Assembly: GCF_026262505.1 (NCBI RefSeq)
Contig: NC_067204.1
Coordinates: forward strand, 24,583,300 to 24,647,299
DNA length: 64,000 nucleotides
Direction: 5' to 3'
Origin: Trichomonas vaginalis G3
Taxonomy: Eukaryota > Parabasalia > Trichomonadida > Trichomonadidae
In this document: positions 31,569-41,086 of the stretch, one piece after another
Layout: every line of letters starts with the position of its first letter
Numbering within the stretch: the first letter of the stretch is position 1
Notes under the pieces: model-generated
The model's database searches: none
The model's input: only the letters and a program-made list of their open reading frames with translations
Told to the model about the DNA's origin: nothing
Translations under genes and position numbers: made by a program

Positions 31569-32822
31569 TTAATTTTGGCGAGTTAACTTAATTTTAACTT
31601 GATTGAGTAAATCATCAGGAATAATGGAATCTGTCTCTACTTCTTCAAATAATTCAAGTATGGAATCCATTGGCAAGAAATTAAGTTGTTCATCTGATAA
31701 AACTAAAATGAAATTAATTAAAGCACGAACTGCTTTAATTTTAGCATCAGCGCGAACGCTAGATTCGAACATAAACACATCAAGAACATTCTGAACGAAA
31801 TTTGTCTCAAGAAGTTCATTTGATAAAAATTGTGATCTTTGTGATATTATTTCCATTAATTCCCAAGCTTTTACGGTTGCTTCTCCCGAATCATGCAATA
31901 ATTCATCTAAATGATTTACTACATCAATGATTATTGATGTAGTCATGTAATCTGTTTTTTCTATTAGCCAAATTAATATAGTTATTGCAGGTATAAACGC
32001 AGATTGTTGAGAAGCATCAGCTAATGTGACTAATATTTGGCCAATCAATGCAGAATCATGAACAAAAACTTCAATTCCATCATGATAAATTTCCAAAACG
32101 ATTTGAACTGTTGAATATACTCTCATCATGTTGACTCCATTTAATGTTGCCCATAATAAATAATCGTATAAGAAATTTTCTGGAAATTCAACTGCATTAT
32201 GAAAATCCTTAATAAGAATGTACATGTATTCAACAGAACTGTTGTATGTCGCTTTGTCATTAACATTCTTTGTCATTTCAATCAAATCAACCATTCTATT
32301 TAGAGAAAGTGCGAAAATTTCATATGAAACAAAAAATAAATTATATATGAACGTGAGCGATGGTATAATAAGCCTAGGAAACCTATTGGGAATATCAAAT
32401 GCAAGATCTATGAATTGCTGATCAACATAACGAAATATTTCTTTAAAACTACTTAAATAAACTGTCATATTATAAAGAAGTTTGAGAGTTTTACCAGCAA
32501 TTCCTTCATCTGGAAAACTCAAGCAAATAAATGCTTTTTCAAAGAATTGTTCATTAAATAGTGTTATTTCGTCTTCTAGTAATGATTCAGCGTCAGAATC
32601 TATATATTTAGTAAGCATCGATATCAAATCAGTAATTTCTTGCAGATTTTCTACTGGAGTGTTCATATAATTTTCGAAAATATTCAAAAATTCGGTTTTT
32701 TTATTTGCTTCTGCTTCGTCATCGTGGTGAGTTTTAACATTTATATCAAAACCTGTATTGTTATAGTGATCTCGCAGCTCATCTATTTTTTCTTCTGAAT
32801 GAAAAATCTCTGCAGGTTTCAT
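31569..32822 (-). CDS. ARM-fold (alpha-solenoid) protein, unknown
   Basis: 417 codons from ATG 32822 (MKPAEIFHSEEKIDEL). The frame extends 21 codons further to another ATG, but AAAAAAGTGACA lies five bases before the chosen start, as in three other genes here. The protein is a helical solenoid of the same type as 28200-29561, for example IIPSLTFIYNLFFVSYEIF and IPAITILIWLIEKTDY. No function can be named. The two solenoid genes flank the MYST acetyltransferase on the same strand. Confidence 0.7.
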   Translation of the reverse strand: MKPAEIFHSEEKIDELRDHYNNTGFDINVKTHHDDEAEANKKTEFLNIFENYMNTPVENLQEITDLISMLTKYIDSDAESLLEDEITLFNEQFFEKAFICLSFPDEGIAGKTLKLLYNMTVYLSSFKEIFRYVDQQFIDLAFDIPNRFPRLIIPSLTFIYNLFFVSYEIFALSLNRMVDLIEMTKNVNDKATYNSSVEYMYILIKDFHNAVEFPENFLYDYLLWATLNGVNMMRVYSTVQIVLEIYHDGIEVFVHDSALIGQILVTLADASQQSAFIPAITILIWLIEKTDYMTTSIIIDVVNHLDELLHDSGEATVKAWELMEIISQRSQFLSNELLETNFVQNVLDVFMFESSVRADAKIKAVRALINFILVLSDEQLNFLPMDSILELFEEVETDSIIPDDLLNQVKIKLTRQN

Positions 32823-32825
32823 TAT

Positions 32826-32837
32826 TGTCACTTTTTT
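32826..32837 (-). promoter_or_regulatory. Start-proximal AAAAAAGTGACA motif
   Basis: Lies directly before the ATG at 32822. The same AAAAGTG(A/T)CA word precedes the starts at 33965, 34116 and 36687, always on the coding strand and within about ten bases of the ATG. The internal CA may be the transcription start, as trichomonad initiators centre on TCA. Confidence 0.45.
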
Positions 32838-33305
32838 AATAAAACTATGGAAACATGTTATATAAAAAAATGCATATAAGTTCATTTATACTTATTATTA
32901 ACGATCAAATGAGTGATAATTAAATAATTGTACTCGTATATATTCTAGTTCAAAATCCACATGATCTGAAGCTTATTGAATGTTGAATAAAACCAGCCAA
33001 AACTTTGTCATGATAAAAAAAAGTTTTTGATGTCAAAACTATAAAGACCAAGTTATTTATGAGTAGGTACTTTTATGTAATCTAATTTATTAGAAATATA
33101 TCTCAACAATCATTAAAATGTATTAGAATTTTAATTCTTTCCCAAAATATATGGTGATTAAAGGTTTCTTGTTTTCAAGAAACAAGATGTGTATAACATA
33201 TGGATTTCCAGGAATGTAAAAATAAGATAAACAAAAAAACGTTAAATAATAAATCAAGGAGATAAAATTTATCACAAATACATAAAGCAGACATAAGAAT
33301 ATACT
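32838..33305. other. Intergenic, nothing recognised
   Basis: AT-rich spacer; no open frame or repeat stands out. Confidence 0.5.
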
Positions 33306-33965
33306 CTACTCGGGATAGCGCAAGCCTTGCTTTTCTAAAGCTGTTCGCATATAGTTCTTAAGAGCCTCGGCTGTTTCAGCGTTGAGCTCGTTTATATTAA
33401 CATTAACATCCTGTGTGCTACAGTCAATATCTGGCTGAAGTTCGTTTACAATTCTAATCATTTCACGATGATCTTCGTCTTTCTTTATCATATCACTAGC
33501 CTGTAAGAAATTATACATTTCACGTTCACTCATGCCAGATTTGCTTGGCTTGATTGGTCTTGCTTTGCCTATTGATGGAATATTTTGTGTGATAGTTTCT
33601 GGGGGTTGAGTCATTACATTTGTTAGAAGACCACGGACTTTATAAACTACATTACACCATTGTGGAAGTTCGGAAATGTCATATTTGTTCCTGAGCTTTC
33701 CAAGAATTTTTCTACATTCTGATGCGATTTTTGAGGAAACATCATCACCATTACGTTTAACTAATTCTGCCCAAACAGTTTCTAAATCGTTGAAAACAGA
33801 TGCAAGATTTTGGTACTTATCTTGTTTCAATTTCTGTTTAATAGTATCCAAATCAATTGCTGAGCCATTTCCAGCTGGTATCTTTCGCAACGAAGTTGTT
33901 ATTGGATGCTTGTAAAGCTCATTAATAATTTCATCGGCAATCAATTTGTGTTGACTGTTCATCAT
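33306..33965 (-). CDS. Miniature BET-like protein: weak bromodomain plus NET domain
   Basis: 219 codons. Residues 8-95 follow a bromodomain plan: ADEIINELYKHPITTSLRKI, a shortened ZA loop, DLDTIKQKLKQDKYQNLASV, then FNDLETVWAELVKRNGDDVS, with an Asn at about the acetyl-lysine-binding position. Residues 145-212 match a NET domain: MIRIVNELQPDI, then VNINELNAETAEALKNYM. Bromodomain-then-NET is the BET order (BRD4, Bdf1), but BET proteins are far longer and usually have two bromodomains. It likely reads acetylated histones or tethers NET-binding partners. It is divergent from the gene at 34116, sharing a ~150-bp upstream region. Confidence 0.7.
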   Translation of the reverse strand: MMNSQHKLIADEIINELYKHPITTSLRKIPAGNGSAIDLDTIKQKLKQDKYQNLASVFNDLETVWAELVKRNGDDVSSKIASECRKILGKLRNKYDISELPQWCNVVYKVRGLLTNVMTQPPETITQNIPSIGKARPIKPSKSGMSEREMYNFLQASDMIKKDEDHREMIRIVNELQPDIDCSTQDVNVNINELNAETAEALKNYMRTALEKQGLRYPE

Positions 33966-33974
33966 TCAGAGCCT

Positions 33975-33986
33975 GACACTTTTTTG
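33975..33986 (-). promoter_or_regulatory. Start-proximal AAAAAAGTGTCA motif
   Basis: Nine bases before the ATG of the BET-like gene; second example of the shared word. Confidence 0.45.
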
Positions 33987-34104
33987 TTTTTTAGAAAAAA
34001 AAAATATGGTATCGATTTTTAATTATATTTAGGATTTCCTCCTTAATTAAAAGCTATTTTTTATGAAAATAGGGAAATTTAAGAAATTCGCGAAATGTTG
34101 ATGG

Positions 34105-34114
34105 AAAAGTGACA
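34105..34114 (+). promoter_or_regulatory. Start-proximal AAAAGTGACA motif
   Basis: Immediately precedes the ATG at 34116, so a transcript starting at its CA would have almost no 5' leader. Very short leaders are normal in trichomonads. Confidence 0.45.
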
Positions 34115-34115
34115 A

Positions 34116-34721
34116 ATGTCGATTGTATTAGACGAATTTTGTTATAGACACTGGGATAATCCAAAGTATCACGGTGCTCGTATTACAACCATGACAAAGG
34201 ATGAATTTATTGAACATGTTCGTAAATATATCGCTGAGAACGGTGGATTTGACAAATGCTCTGTCGAAGGATATGCACCATTCTGCAGACACATATTTAT
34301 TCCAAATCCAACTGATGCTTGCGTTGATGCTGTTAAAATTACTCCAGAAATCGAACCCCTTATTAAAAGTGGTTATTGTGCACGTCGTGATGATGAATTA
34401 CCAGTATTATGTCGTTGGGTATGCGCTCAGGATATTCCTGGTGGCATTCCAAAGGCCAATGTTCTTGATTTAATTTTTTATAATCATGAACAGCTTGTTG
34501 CAGAGGCCAAAGATATGAATCTCCAATTACAGCCTGGAGACTGGGACTGGGGACTTATCTCTATTAAAGGCCAGGATAAACCAGGAGAAATTCCAATGCA
34601 GCCTATCACTGCAATGAGAAATGCACTTGGAAGACAATATGGTGGATCTTCTGTACCAATCGATGAGGCCAAATACCGTGCTTCCGCAGAATATTGGAAC
34701 AAATACGTTTCTGTTCAATAA
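34116..34721 (+). CDS. DUF3228-like protein (201 aa)
   Basis: Compact, Cys/Trp/Pro-containing soluble protein with FCYRHWDNPKYHG, YAPFCRHIFIPNPTDACVDAV, GYCARRDDELPVLCRWV and PGDWDWGLISIKGQ. This order recalls the small widespread family DUF3228, whose biochemical role is not known. The name is from memory of the family pattern, so moderate confidence. The frame is full length with no truncation, and the start is supported by the shared upstream motif. Confidence 0.65.
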   Translation: MSIVLDEFCYRHWDNPKYHGARITTMTKDEFIEHVRKYIAENGGFDKCSVEGYAPFCRHIFIPNPTDACVDAVKITPEIEPLIKSGYCARRDDELPVLCRWVCAQDIPGGIPKANVLDLIFYNHEQLVAEAKDMNLQLQPGDWDWGLISIKGQDKPGEIPMQPITAMRNALGRQYGGSSVPIDEAKYRASAEYWNKYVSVQ

Positions 34722-35172
34722 AACTCAACTATATACCATTAAATACCATATTTCTACACATATTTAATCAAACTAAATCAATAGTATTTCGGATGTTTGT
34801 AGGTTCATGTGAAATTTTTTTTATTCCTTGATTAATGTTTATCAGGAAAAAATCTACCAATATGAGTAGTATGTGTCTGATATCCAACACATATAAAGTA
34901 TACTATTTGTACTACTATTCCTATAAATTTCAGACTGTTCTGTTGAAATTAAGTTCGTTATTATTTGCATTTAAAAATTTTTGGTTGTTTTTGAAATAAA
35001 TAGCATATATGTAAGCTACATTAAAAAACTAAGGTATTTGTACATTGAAGCTGATATACAATTAAAATTTACTAAATTCGATAATTTGATAAATAAGAAT
35101 CAAACAAAATTATTTAGTTTAATAAAACAAGATGAATATATGAAACAATATTAAATTAAAATTATAAAAAAA
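34722..35172. other. Intergenic, nothing recognised
   Basis: AT-rich spacer between two convergent genes. No gene seen. Confidence 0.5.
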
Positions 35173-36573
35173 TTAAATTCTAAGAATTAATGCGCCGAGA
35201 AGAGTCAAAATAACACCAATAATAAGAGTAACGCGTGTATTTCTTTGTTCTGTAAACAATTTCTCTCTTAAAATGTCGAATTTGCTCTGAATCTTATTAT
35301 GAGCATTGTAAACGTTATCCAGTGTTGTAGCAGCTGTTTCTACCCTCTTTGCTGCTATCTTTGACTCTTCGACTATATCTTTTAATTGTCTTGACATATC
35401 TGCGATACGATTTTCAATTAAATCAACTCTAGCACTCATATCCAAGCATCTATCATTGCATTCGTTGCACATACCTTCTATCCTTGAGTTGAGCCACTCA
35501 ATCTTCGTGGCTGGGTCTGGAAGACCGTTAATTGCGCTATTTATTTCATTTCGAACTTGTTCAGCGAGAGGATCCTGTTCTTGTCTACTTATTGGCTGTA
35601 TGATTGGGAAATCTGGTTCATGGATGATGTTTATGTTGATACCGGCCATCTTAAAAATAGGTAATTGTTCAAGTTTTTGCATATTTGAAGTAATCATTAA
35701 TTTTCTGAGAGTTTTTATGTCGCAGCAGCCTACTTGTATCTTAACAGACTCTTGGAATCTTTGTACAGCATTGTTATAGCCATTTTGGTCGTCTAATGAG
35801 GCAACAGAGAAATTTAAATTATTAAAACATTCTCTTGTGATACGCAGAGCGTTGTAGAGTACAGTAAATGGTGATTCGGCTTCAATAGTGCCTGGAACTG
35901 TATTTCGAATGAATATAATCTCATGAGATTTAAGTAATGGTTCGTATAAAGCTCCAAAACAAAATTGATGGTCTAGAACGATATTTCCTAGTACTTGTAT
36001 TCCGAGAGAGATGCAGAAAAAGTTTAGTGAATAGGATACTCTCTTAAATATAGCTATCAAAGCATTGTTAAGATCTCCGTAAGTTCCGTATATTTGGTGC
36101 AATTTGTTTTCCCATGACTTCATCATATCGTTTTGATAGAAGCTTGCTGGTGATAAATTTGGAACCACGCCTAAATAGTGCATTGCTGCAATTTGATGAA
36201 ATCGAATTTTATCATTTAGCCAGTCTCCTGACTTAATAACAACTGCCTTATCGACTTTATCCATGACATCGAATGTTGCCTGAGATATATGTATAATATT
36301 TCCGTGTTGTGATGGAGTAATTAAAAATCCAAGTGAATCAAAATCAGGAATACCATGAGTAAATTGGATTGGATACATTATACATTCTTTTCCTGGACAG
36401 GCTAAGGCAACACAATAAGTAGAAAATCCAGAATTATCTAATCTCCGAAGAAAAGTAAAGAGTTTATATCCACTTACTTGGATTGGATCACCACTAACTT
36501 GAACTGCATCTTGGAAAAGTGTATTTCCGCCTCCACCAAGAAATTCGGGGAGAAGATAAATCGAGGAACTCAT
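35173..36573 (-). CDS. Tail-anchored coiled-coil membrane protein, unknown
   Basis: 466 codons. The N-terminal ~320 residues form a mixed globular part with no recognised family. About residues 370-440 are a coiled coil (MSARVDLIENRIADMSRQLK and onward). The last ~20 residues are one hydrophobic span (VTLIIGVILTLLGALILRI) with only two residues after it. That layout is a C-terminal tail anchor with the bulk in the cytosol, as in SNARE-like and organelle-surface proteins. Conserved Cys pairs (CNECNDRC) precede the coil. The compartment cannot be told. Confidence 0.65.
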   Translation of the reverse strand: MSSSIYLLPEFLGGGGNTLFQDAVQVSGDPIQVSGYKLFTFLRRLDNSGFSTYCVALACPGKECIMYPIQFTHGIPDFDSLGFLITPSQHGNIIHISQATFDVMDKVDKAVVIKSGDWLNDKIRFHQIAAMHYLGVVPNLSPASFYQNDMMKSWENKLHQIYGTYGDLNNALIAIFKRVSYSLNFFCISLGIQVLGNIVLDHQFCFGALYEPLLKSHEIIFIRNTVPGTIEAESPFTVLYNALRITRECFNNLNFSVASLDDQNGYNNAVQRFQESVKIQVGCCDIKTLRKLMITSNMQKLEQLPIFKMAGININIIHEPDFPIIQPISRQEQDPLAEQVRNEINSAINGLPDPATKIEWLNSRIEGMCNECNDRCLDMSARVDLIENRIADMSRQLKDIVEESKIAAKRVETAATTLDNVYNAHNKIQSKFDILREKLFTEQRNTRVTLIIGVILTLLGALILRI

Positions 36574-36670
36574 TATTTTTTTGGTTTATCACAAGATTAT
36601 TTTCCTTTATCTATATAAACAATTCTTCAAAATGCTATTTAAAAAAAAAAACTGGTAATTTACAAGTCAG

Positions 36671-36681
36671 AAAAAGTGTCA
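36671..36681 (+). promoter_or_regulatory. Start-proximal AAAAAGTGTCA motif
   Basis: Five bases before the ATG at 36687; it decides this start over the longer in-frame extension to 36519, which would overlap the neighbouring gene's 5' end. Confidence 0.45.
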
Positions 36682-36686
36682 TATTT

Positions 36687-37172
36687 ATGTCAAATACTTC
36701 CGCATCTCTTATTCTTAACAATAAAGATATATGGTTTACGGATATCTATATCAAGGACTTCCCCGAAAATTCTCCAGAGAGAAAATTGATGGAAATTTTT
36801 GCTTATGGAACTTTAAATGATTACGAAACAATCCGTAAAGATCTCCCTAAAGAATATCAATTCGAATCAGATAGTATTGCATTAAATAAGCTAAAATCTC
36901 TTACAATCCTCTCAATAATGCAAGATAAAATAGAATATTCATTTAACCAGTTAAAAGAAGATCTAGGTATTGATAACACAATTTCAGCCGAAGATTTGAT
37001 TACTGATTTAATGAGTGCAGGGCTCTATACTGGTAAAATTGATGAATTAAACGGGACATTCACTTGTGAACGTGTTGCTTCAAGATGCGTGCCTAATAAT
37101 CAAGAAAATATTTCAGAAATTATTAATGATCTTAAAGAATTTCAGTCAAAAATAAAGAATGTTATTCAATAA
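36687..37172 (+). CDS. COP9 signalosome subunit 7-like PCI protein
   Basis: 161 codons from MSNTSASLIL. The PCI-domain pattern of CSN7 is clear: LMEIFAYGTLNDYE, a Leu-Lys helix LNKLKSLTILSIMQDKIEYS, then LKEDLGIDNTISAEDLITDL followed by MSAGLYTGKIDELNGTFTCE. CSN7 reads the same order ([44 protein letters not shown]). The domain ends in a helix SEIINDLKEFQSKIKN, where CSN7 has its C-terminal helix for the subunit bundle. It is shorter than animal CSN7 (about 220-275), lacking the N-terminal helices and tail. The COP9 signalosome removes NEDD8 from cullins. An eIF3 or proteasome-lid PCI subunit is a less likely alternative. Confidence 0.78.
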   Translation: MSNTSASLILNNKDIWFTDIYIKDFPENSPERKLMEIFAYGTLNDYETIRKDLPKEYQFESDSIALNKLKSLTILSIMQDKIEYSFNQLKEDLGIDNTISAEDLITDLMSAGLYTGKIDELNGTFTCERVASRCVPNNQENISEIINDLKEFQSKIKNVIQ

Positions 37173-38663
37173 TTTAATTTCACCTTATTACAACTCGTGT
37201 TATATGCTAAACATCTCTAATATCCAAAAATATTACTTTTTTCTTGTTTGGAAATTCCAATTAAAATATTAATATTTTTATATACCCTATATTTCCAACT
37301 CTTGGAAAATTTTCATGACCCAGGGTCCTAAAATGGGTATTTTCCTCACACAGACACCGTGGTTTTTTGAGCCGGGAAATAAATAGCGCAGACAGTTTCT
37401 ACATATAGAGACATGCTTATACTTAGAGTTTGACGGGAATCTAAAGTGATTTTTTTCTGCATCGCGAAATCTAACGCAATCTCAAAATCATGAAGAAACT
37501 GCGAATCGGAGCGCAATTTTTAATATGTTAATATATAAAGGTACCCCTACTACTGCAAATGCTTCAAATGAAAATCTAAGAAATCAGATTAATTTGATCA
37601 CATTAGTATAGTATTGGTCAAACCAAAAACTCATATGTTGATATATAGCCTATGGATATTCATATTATCTACTTTTCATTGAATTACATAAGATTTAATA
37701 ATCTCATAAATATTCTTTTTAATTTTCCGAATTCCGTGTGCATTTAGATTGCCCATACCTGTATATAATAATTCTAGAATGGTTTGGTTAGATATTAAGT
37801 TTTTTAGATTAATATTTTAACATTTTGATAAAACAAGCATTTGTTCCATTTTAGAATCGCCATTGAACTCTGGTTTGACTAACATGATGTTGTATGATCA
37901 AATAAATTCTAACTTCATGAGATAAATTTTGAAATTAGAAAATGCGATATCTGACTCAAATATTTATATGAACACATTTAACATTCAATGATAAACTAAA
38001 GTACTATACAGCAGATTCGATTTGGCTTATATTTTATATAATCAACAAATAATCCTAAAAATTGTGCTATTCACGTTGCTCAAAGATGTATTGAACATTT
38101 CCTACTTGTTATTGATAAAATTAGATATAGATTCTAATGTAAATCGATATTTTGAAAATTCATATATATTTTGTCTTGGTTTGGCATTTGATCGTGTTGA
38201 AACCGGAATTGCAATATATATCATCTAAATATATAACTATCAAAATATGAGCTATAGATTTTTAAATTATTCTCCTGAATATGAGTGACTAACATAATTA
38301 TATTGAATTGAGTAGTAAGAATCATAAATATTAGAATCTGACGATAATTTATTATAACTTTATATAGGAACAAGATTATAAATGATGATGAAAATAAAGA
38401 TTAAATTTAAATCTGAAAATTTGAAAACATTAAGTGTATATGATAGTATTACAAAATCAAATTTTATGTGGAAGAGGAAATAGAGGAATTAGAAGTAATA
38501 TGAGAAAATAATAAGATATAAAAACAAGATTCTATTAAATGAGTTAATTGATAGAAAGGAATAACAGTGTGAATGTAGTAAATGAATGTTTCATGATGTA
38601 TTATTGAAATCTTAAGTTTTGTTAAGAAATAATAAGGGAATCAAATTTTGTATTAGGAAGTTT
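37173..38663. other. Intergenic, no supported gene
   Basis: About 1.5 kb of AT-rich sequence. A 68-codon frame at 38022-38228 has no homology I recognise and is not called. Nothing else seen. Confidence 0.5.
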
Positions 38664-38941
38664 GACCGACAAGGTGTATTGTGCACTCTTGTCGGTCTGC
38701 ATGTCTCATTCCGGGAGACATTGTCACTGCATGTCTCCCAGAATGAGACAATCTTCCGCATTCATAACTTGAATGCGGAAGTTTGACCGACAAACGTGTA
38801 TTGTGCACTCTTGTCGGTCAAAGTTTTGCAACCACATTCTGATTGCAGAAGATTGTCTCATTCTGGGAGACATGCAGTGACAATGTCTCCCGGAATGAGA
38901 CATGCAGACCGACAAGAGTGTATTGTGCACTCTTGTCGGTC
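38664..38941. repeat. Compound palindrome, ~280 bp
   Basis: Three short hairpins of the type GACCGACAAG...GTATTGTG...CTTGTCGGTC at 38664-38697, 38785-38819 and 38907-38941. Between the outer two, a ~65-bp arm (38691-38755) containing GTCTCATTCCGGGAGACATT is inverted at about 38848-38913. A further hairpin lies at 38755-38780 (TTCCGCATTC with GAATGCGGAA). The block is GC-richer than its surroundings and has no gene. It looks like a foldback element or recombination debris. Confidence 0.8.
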
Positions 38942-39152
38942 GAAGTTTTGCAATCGCGTTGTGATTACAAAAGATTGTGCTATTCCTGCATATTTTCTAC
39001 GAGCCTGCTTCATAAAATTGAATCCTTCTATCCAAATTAAATGCGATTTCGCTAATCTTTCATCTAAAATCACTAATCAGAAGCATATTGCAAGTTAACT
39101 TGAACCGGCATGTTCCTCCTATCCTGTCTTTCAGTTCTTTCTATCAGCCATG

Positions 39153-39359
39153 GTTCACAAGGAGGAGAGCTTTGCGCACAATCAGACATAAGATTGCGGC
39201 AGAGGAACCGGGAAGAGAGCAGCTTGAAGCGGTAAGATGTCCGAATGCTGTCTCCCAGGTGTATCTGTCAGGCAAAGTTCACAAGGAGGAGAGCTTTGCG
39301 CACAATCAAACAGAAGATTGCGGCAGAGGAACCGGAAGAGAGCAGCTTGAAGCGGTAAG
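39153..39359. repeat. Two ~85-bp GC-rich direct repeats, 124 bp apart
   Basis: GTTCACAAGGAGGAGAGCTT begins at 39153 and again at 39277, each running about 85 bp to GCTTGAAGCGGTAAG with few differences. The composition is unlike the host background, suggesting a foreign or structured origin. Not identified. Confidence 0.7.
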
Positions 39360-39427
39360 CTGTTTTCAAGTCTTTAGTTAACAAACTTTAACAAAAGACA
39401 TCTAAAAAATTTGAAATAATTACAAAA

Positions 39428-39585
39428 TAATGCCGTCAGGTAATGCGCACCTAAGGGAGGTGTTTTGCGGGAGCTGGGGGGTATCTTGGTGAGTACTCAG
39501 GAGGCCAAGAAGGGCACCCCAACCGACATTTTGCTGACGCATTGTGTAAGCAACCATTCTGATAACCGCTCAAACCGTCGGGACA
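39428..39585. other. GC-rich island of unknown origin
   Basis: About 155 bp of G-rich sequence (GGGAGCTGGGGGGTATCTTG and similar) inside AT-rich DNA. No long open frame. It could be a fragment of a structured RNA gene or of a transposable element's 3' end. Confidence 0.4.
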
Positions 39586-39609
39586 AAATAATTTATGAAA
39601 TTATAAGTT

Positions 39610-39848
39610 ATCTTTCTAATACATATTTTTGGAAGGGCGTAAGAGACGCCAACTTAAATATATTATTAAATATGAGAAAATCACTCAACAAAAAAACAAT
39701 TCTTTCAAAAAGTTTAAAATTTATCTTTCTAATACATATTTTTGGAAGGGCGTAAGATACGCCAACTTAAATATATTATTAAATATGAGAAAATCGCTCA
39801 ACAAAAAAACAATTCTTTCAAAAAGTTTGACATTGATCTTTCTAATAC
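39610..39848. repeat. 113-bp tandem repeat, two full units
   Basis: ATCTTTCTAATACATATTTT begins at 39610 and 39723 and a partial third unit at 39836. Period 113 bp; the units are nearly identical. Each unit contains GGAAGGGCGTAAGA followed by TACGCC, a short stem. Confidence 0.8.
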
Positions 39849-41086
39849 ATATCCTATGGAAGAAGTTTACATTCACAAAATAAAAACCAGTTCAAAATCT
39901 TATTACTCCTTGAATTAAAATCATTTAATTTCAAATCCATTTCAAATCCTTAAATCTGTATTAAAATCATTTTGCCAACAACCAACACAATACAAATTAC
40001 ATTTCCATATATCTTCTTGTCCATTTTAATTTTTTATCTCATTTTATTTAATTTTATTTAAAGCATATAGACATCGAGATCCTTTACACATAGTTATATA
40101 AAAGTCAAATACATAATAAATTCTTAATTCTAGAGATATCTCAAAATCTCAATTTTTTAATTTAAAATACCTTTCATTTTTCACAGTACTATCACAACAA
40201 ACAAGCCATTTACTAATTAACACATATAAGAAAAATATCAAATTACAAAACAACTTTCAATATCATTCGCATCGAATTCTATTTTTTCATAATTATCAAC
40301 TACATGTTATTATATAATATATGTCGGCGCATATTCCACTCTATACAAGTGTCAGACACACTCACACAAAGCTGTGAGATTCATACCTCTATCAGTAGGA
40401 CTTCTCAAATCAAGAACACATATGTTTCACTATTGCACATCTGTGTAGGATCTAATTAACCCTTTGGACTGGTACTTCAAAATTTGATAATTTGATAATT
40501 TCATGTGATATCATCATTTGCCTTTAAAACAACTGTGCGTTAAACTAGACACGTTTCTCTATCATAATACAAAATATCAAAGTTTGGGAGACTCCCAAAG
40601 TGTCTGAAACTGATCATAAGGGTGAAAAACCGTTTTCCATAAATACAACATATTTTTCATGCTTTTTATACTCTCCAAATATTCATATTCAATAACTATC
40701 AACTTTCCAACCAATATTCTGATTACTTACTTTTTTACCAAAATCAGGATAGGTAGGAACAAATATATCAACATTTTGTATTTCATGCTCAATAACTCTA
40801 TTCTCTTAAATACATATTGACTCTAAACTCTTTTGAAATATAATTCTTCAGAATGGCGAACTGTTTTCCAGGAGAGCTATTTTAGAAATTGGGAAATGCT
40901 TAACAATATGTATTTAATTTGGTGTTTTTGTAAAAATAAATAGCAGAATTGTAAGAATTTAAGTTGTGTGTATGTATTCAAATTTCCAGAACTTTTTATG
41001 TATAAATTGTGAATAATTTTTAAATAAAAATCACGAAATAACTTGTTTTTAATTAATTTAAACTGCATTCCCAAAGATGGATATAA
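39849..41086. other. Intergenic, nothing recognised
   Basis: AT-rich spacer 3' of the ankyrin gene. No gene or repeat stands out. Confidence 0.5.

Noticed and set aside
38724-39381. Small frames over the palindrome and GC-rich repeats
   Set aside because: Both strands stay open because of the repeat structure; no protein family or start context.
39428-39585. rRNA fragment
   Set aside because: G-rich, but I could not match it to any conserved rRNA segment.
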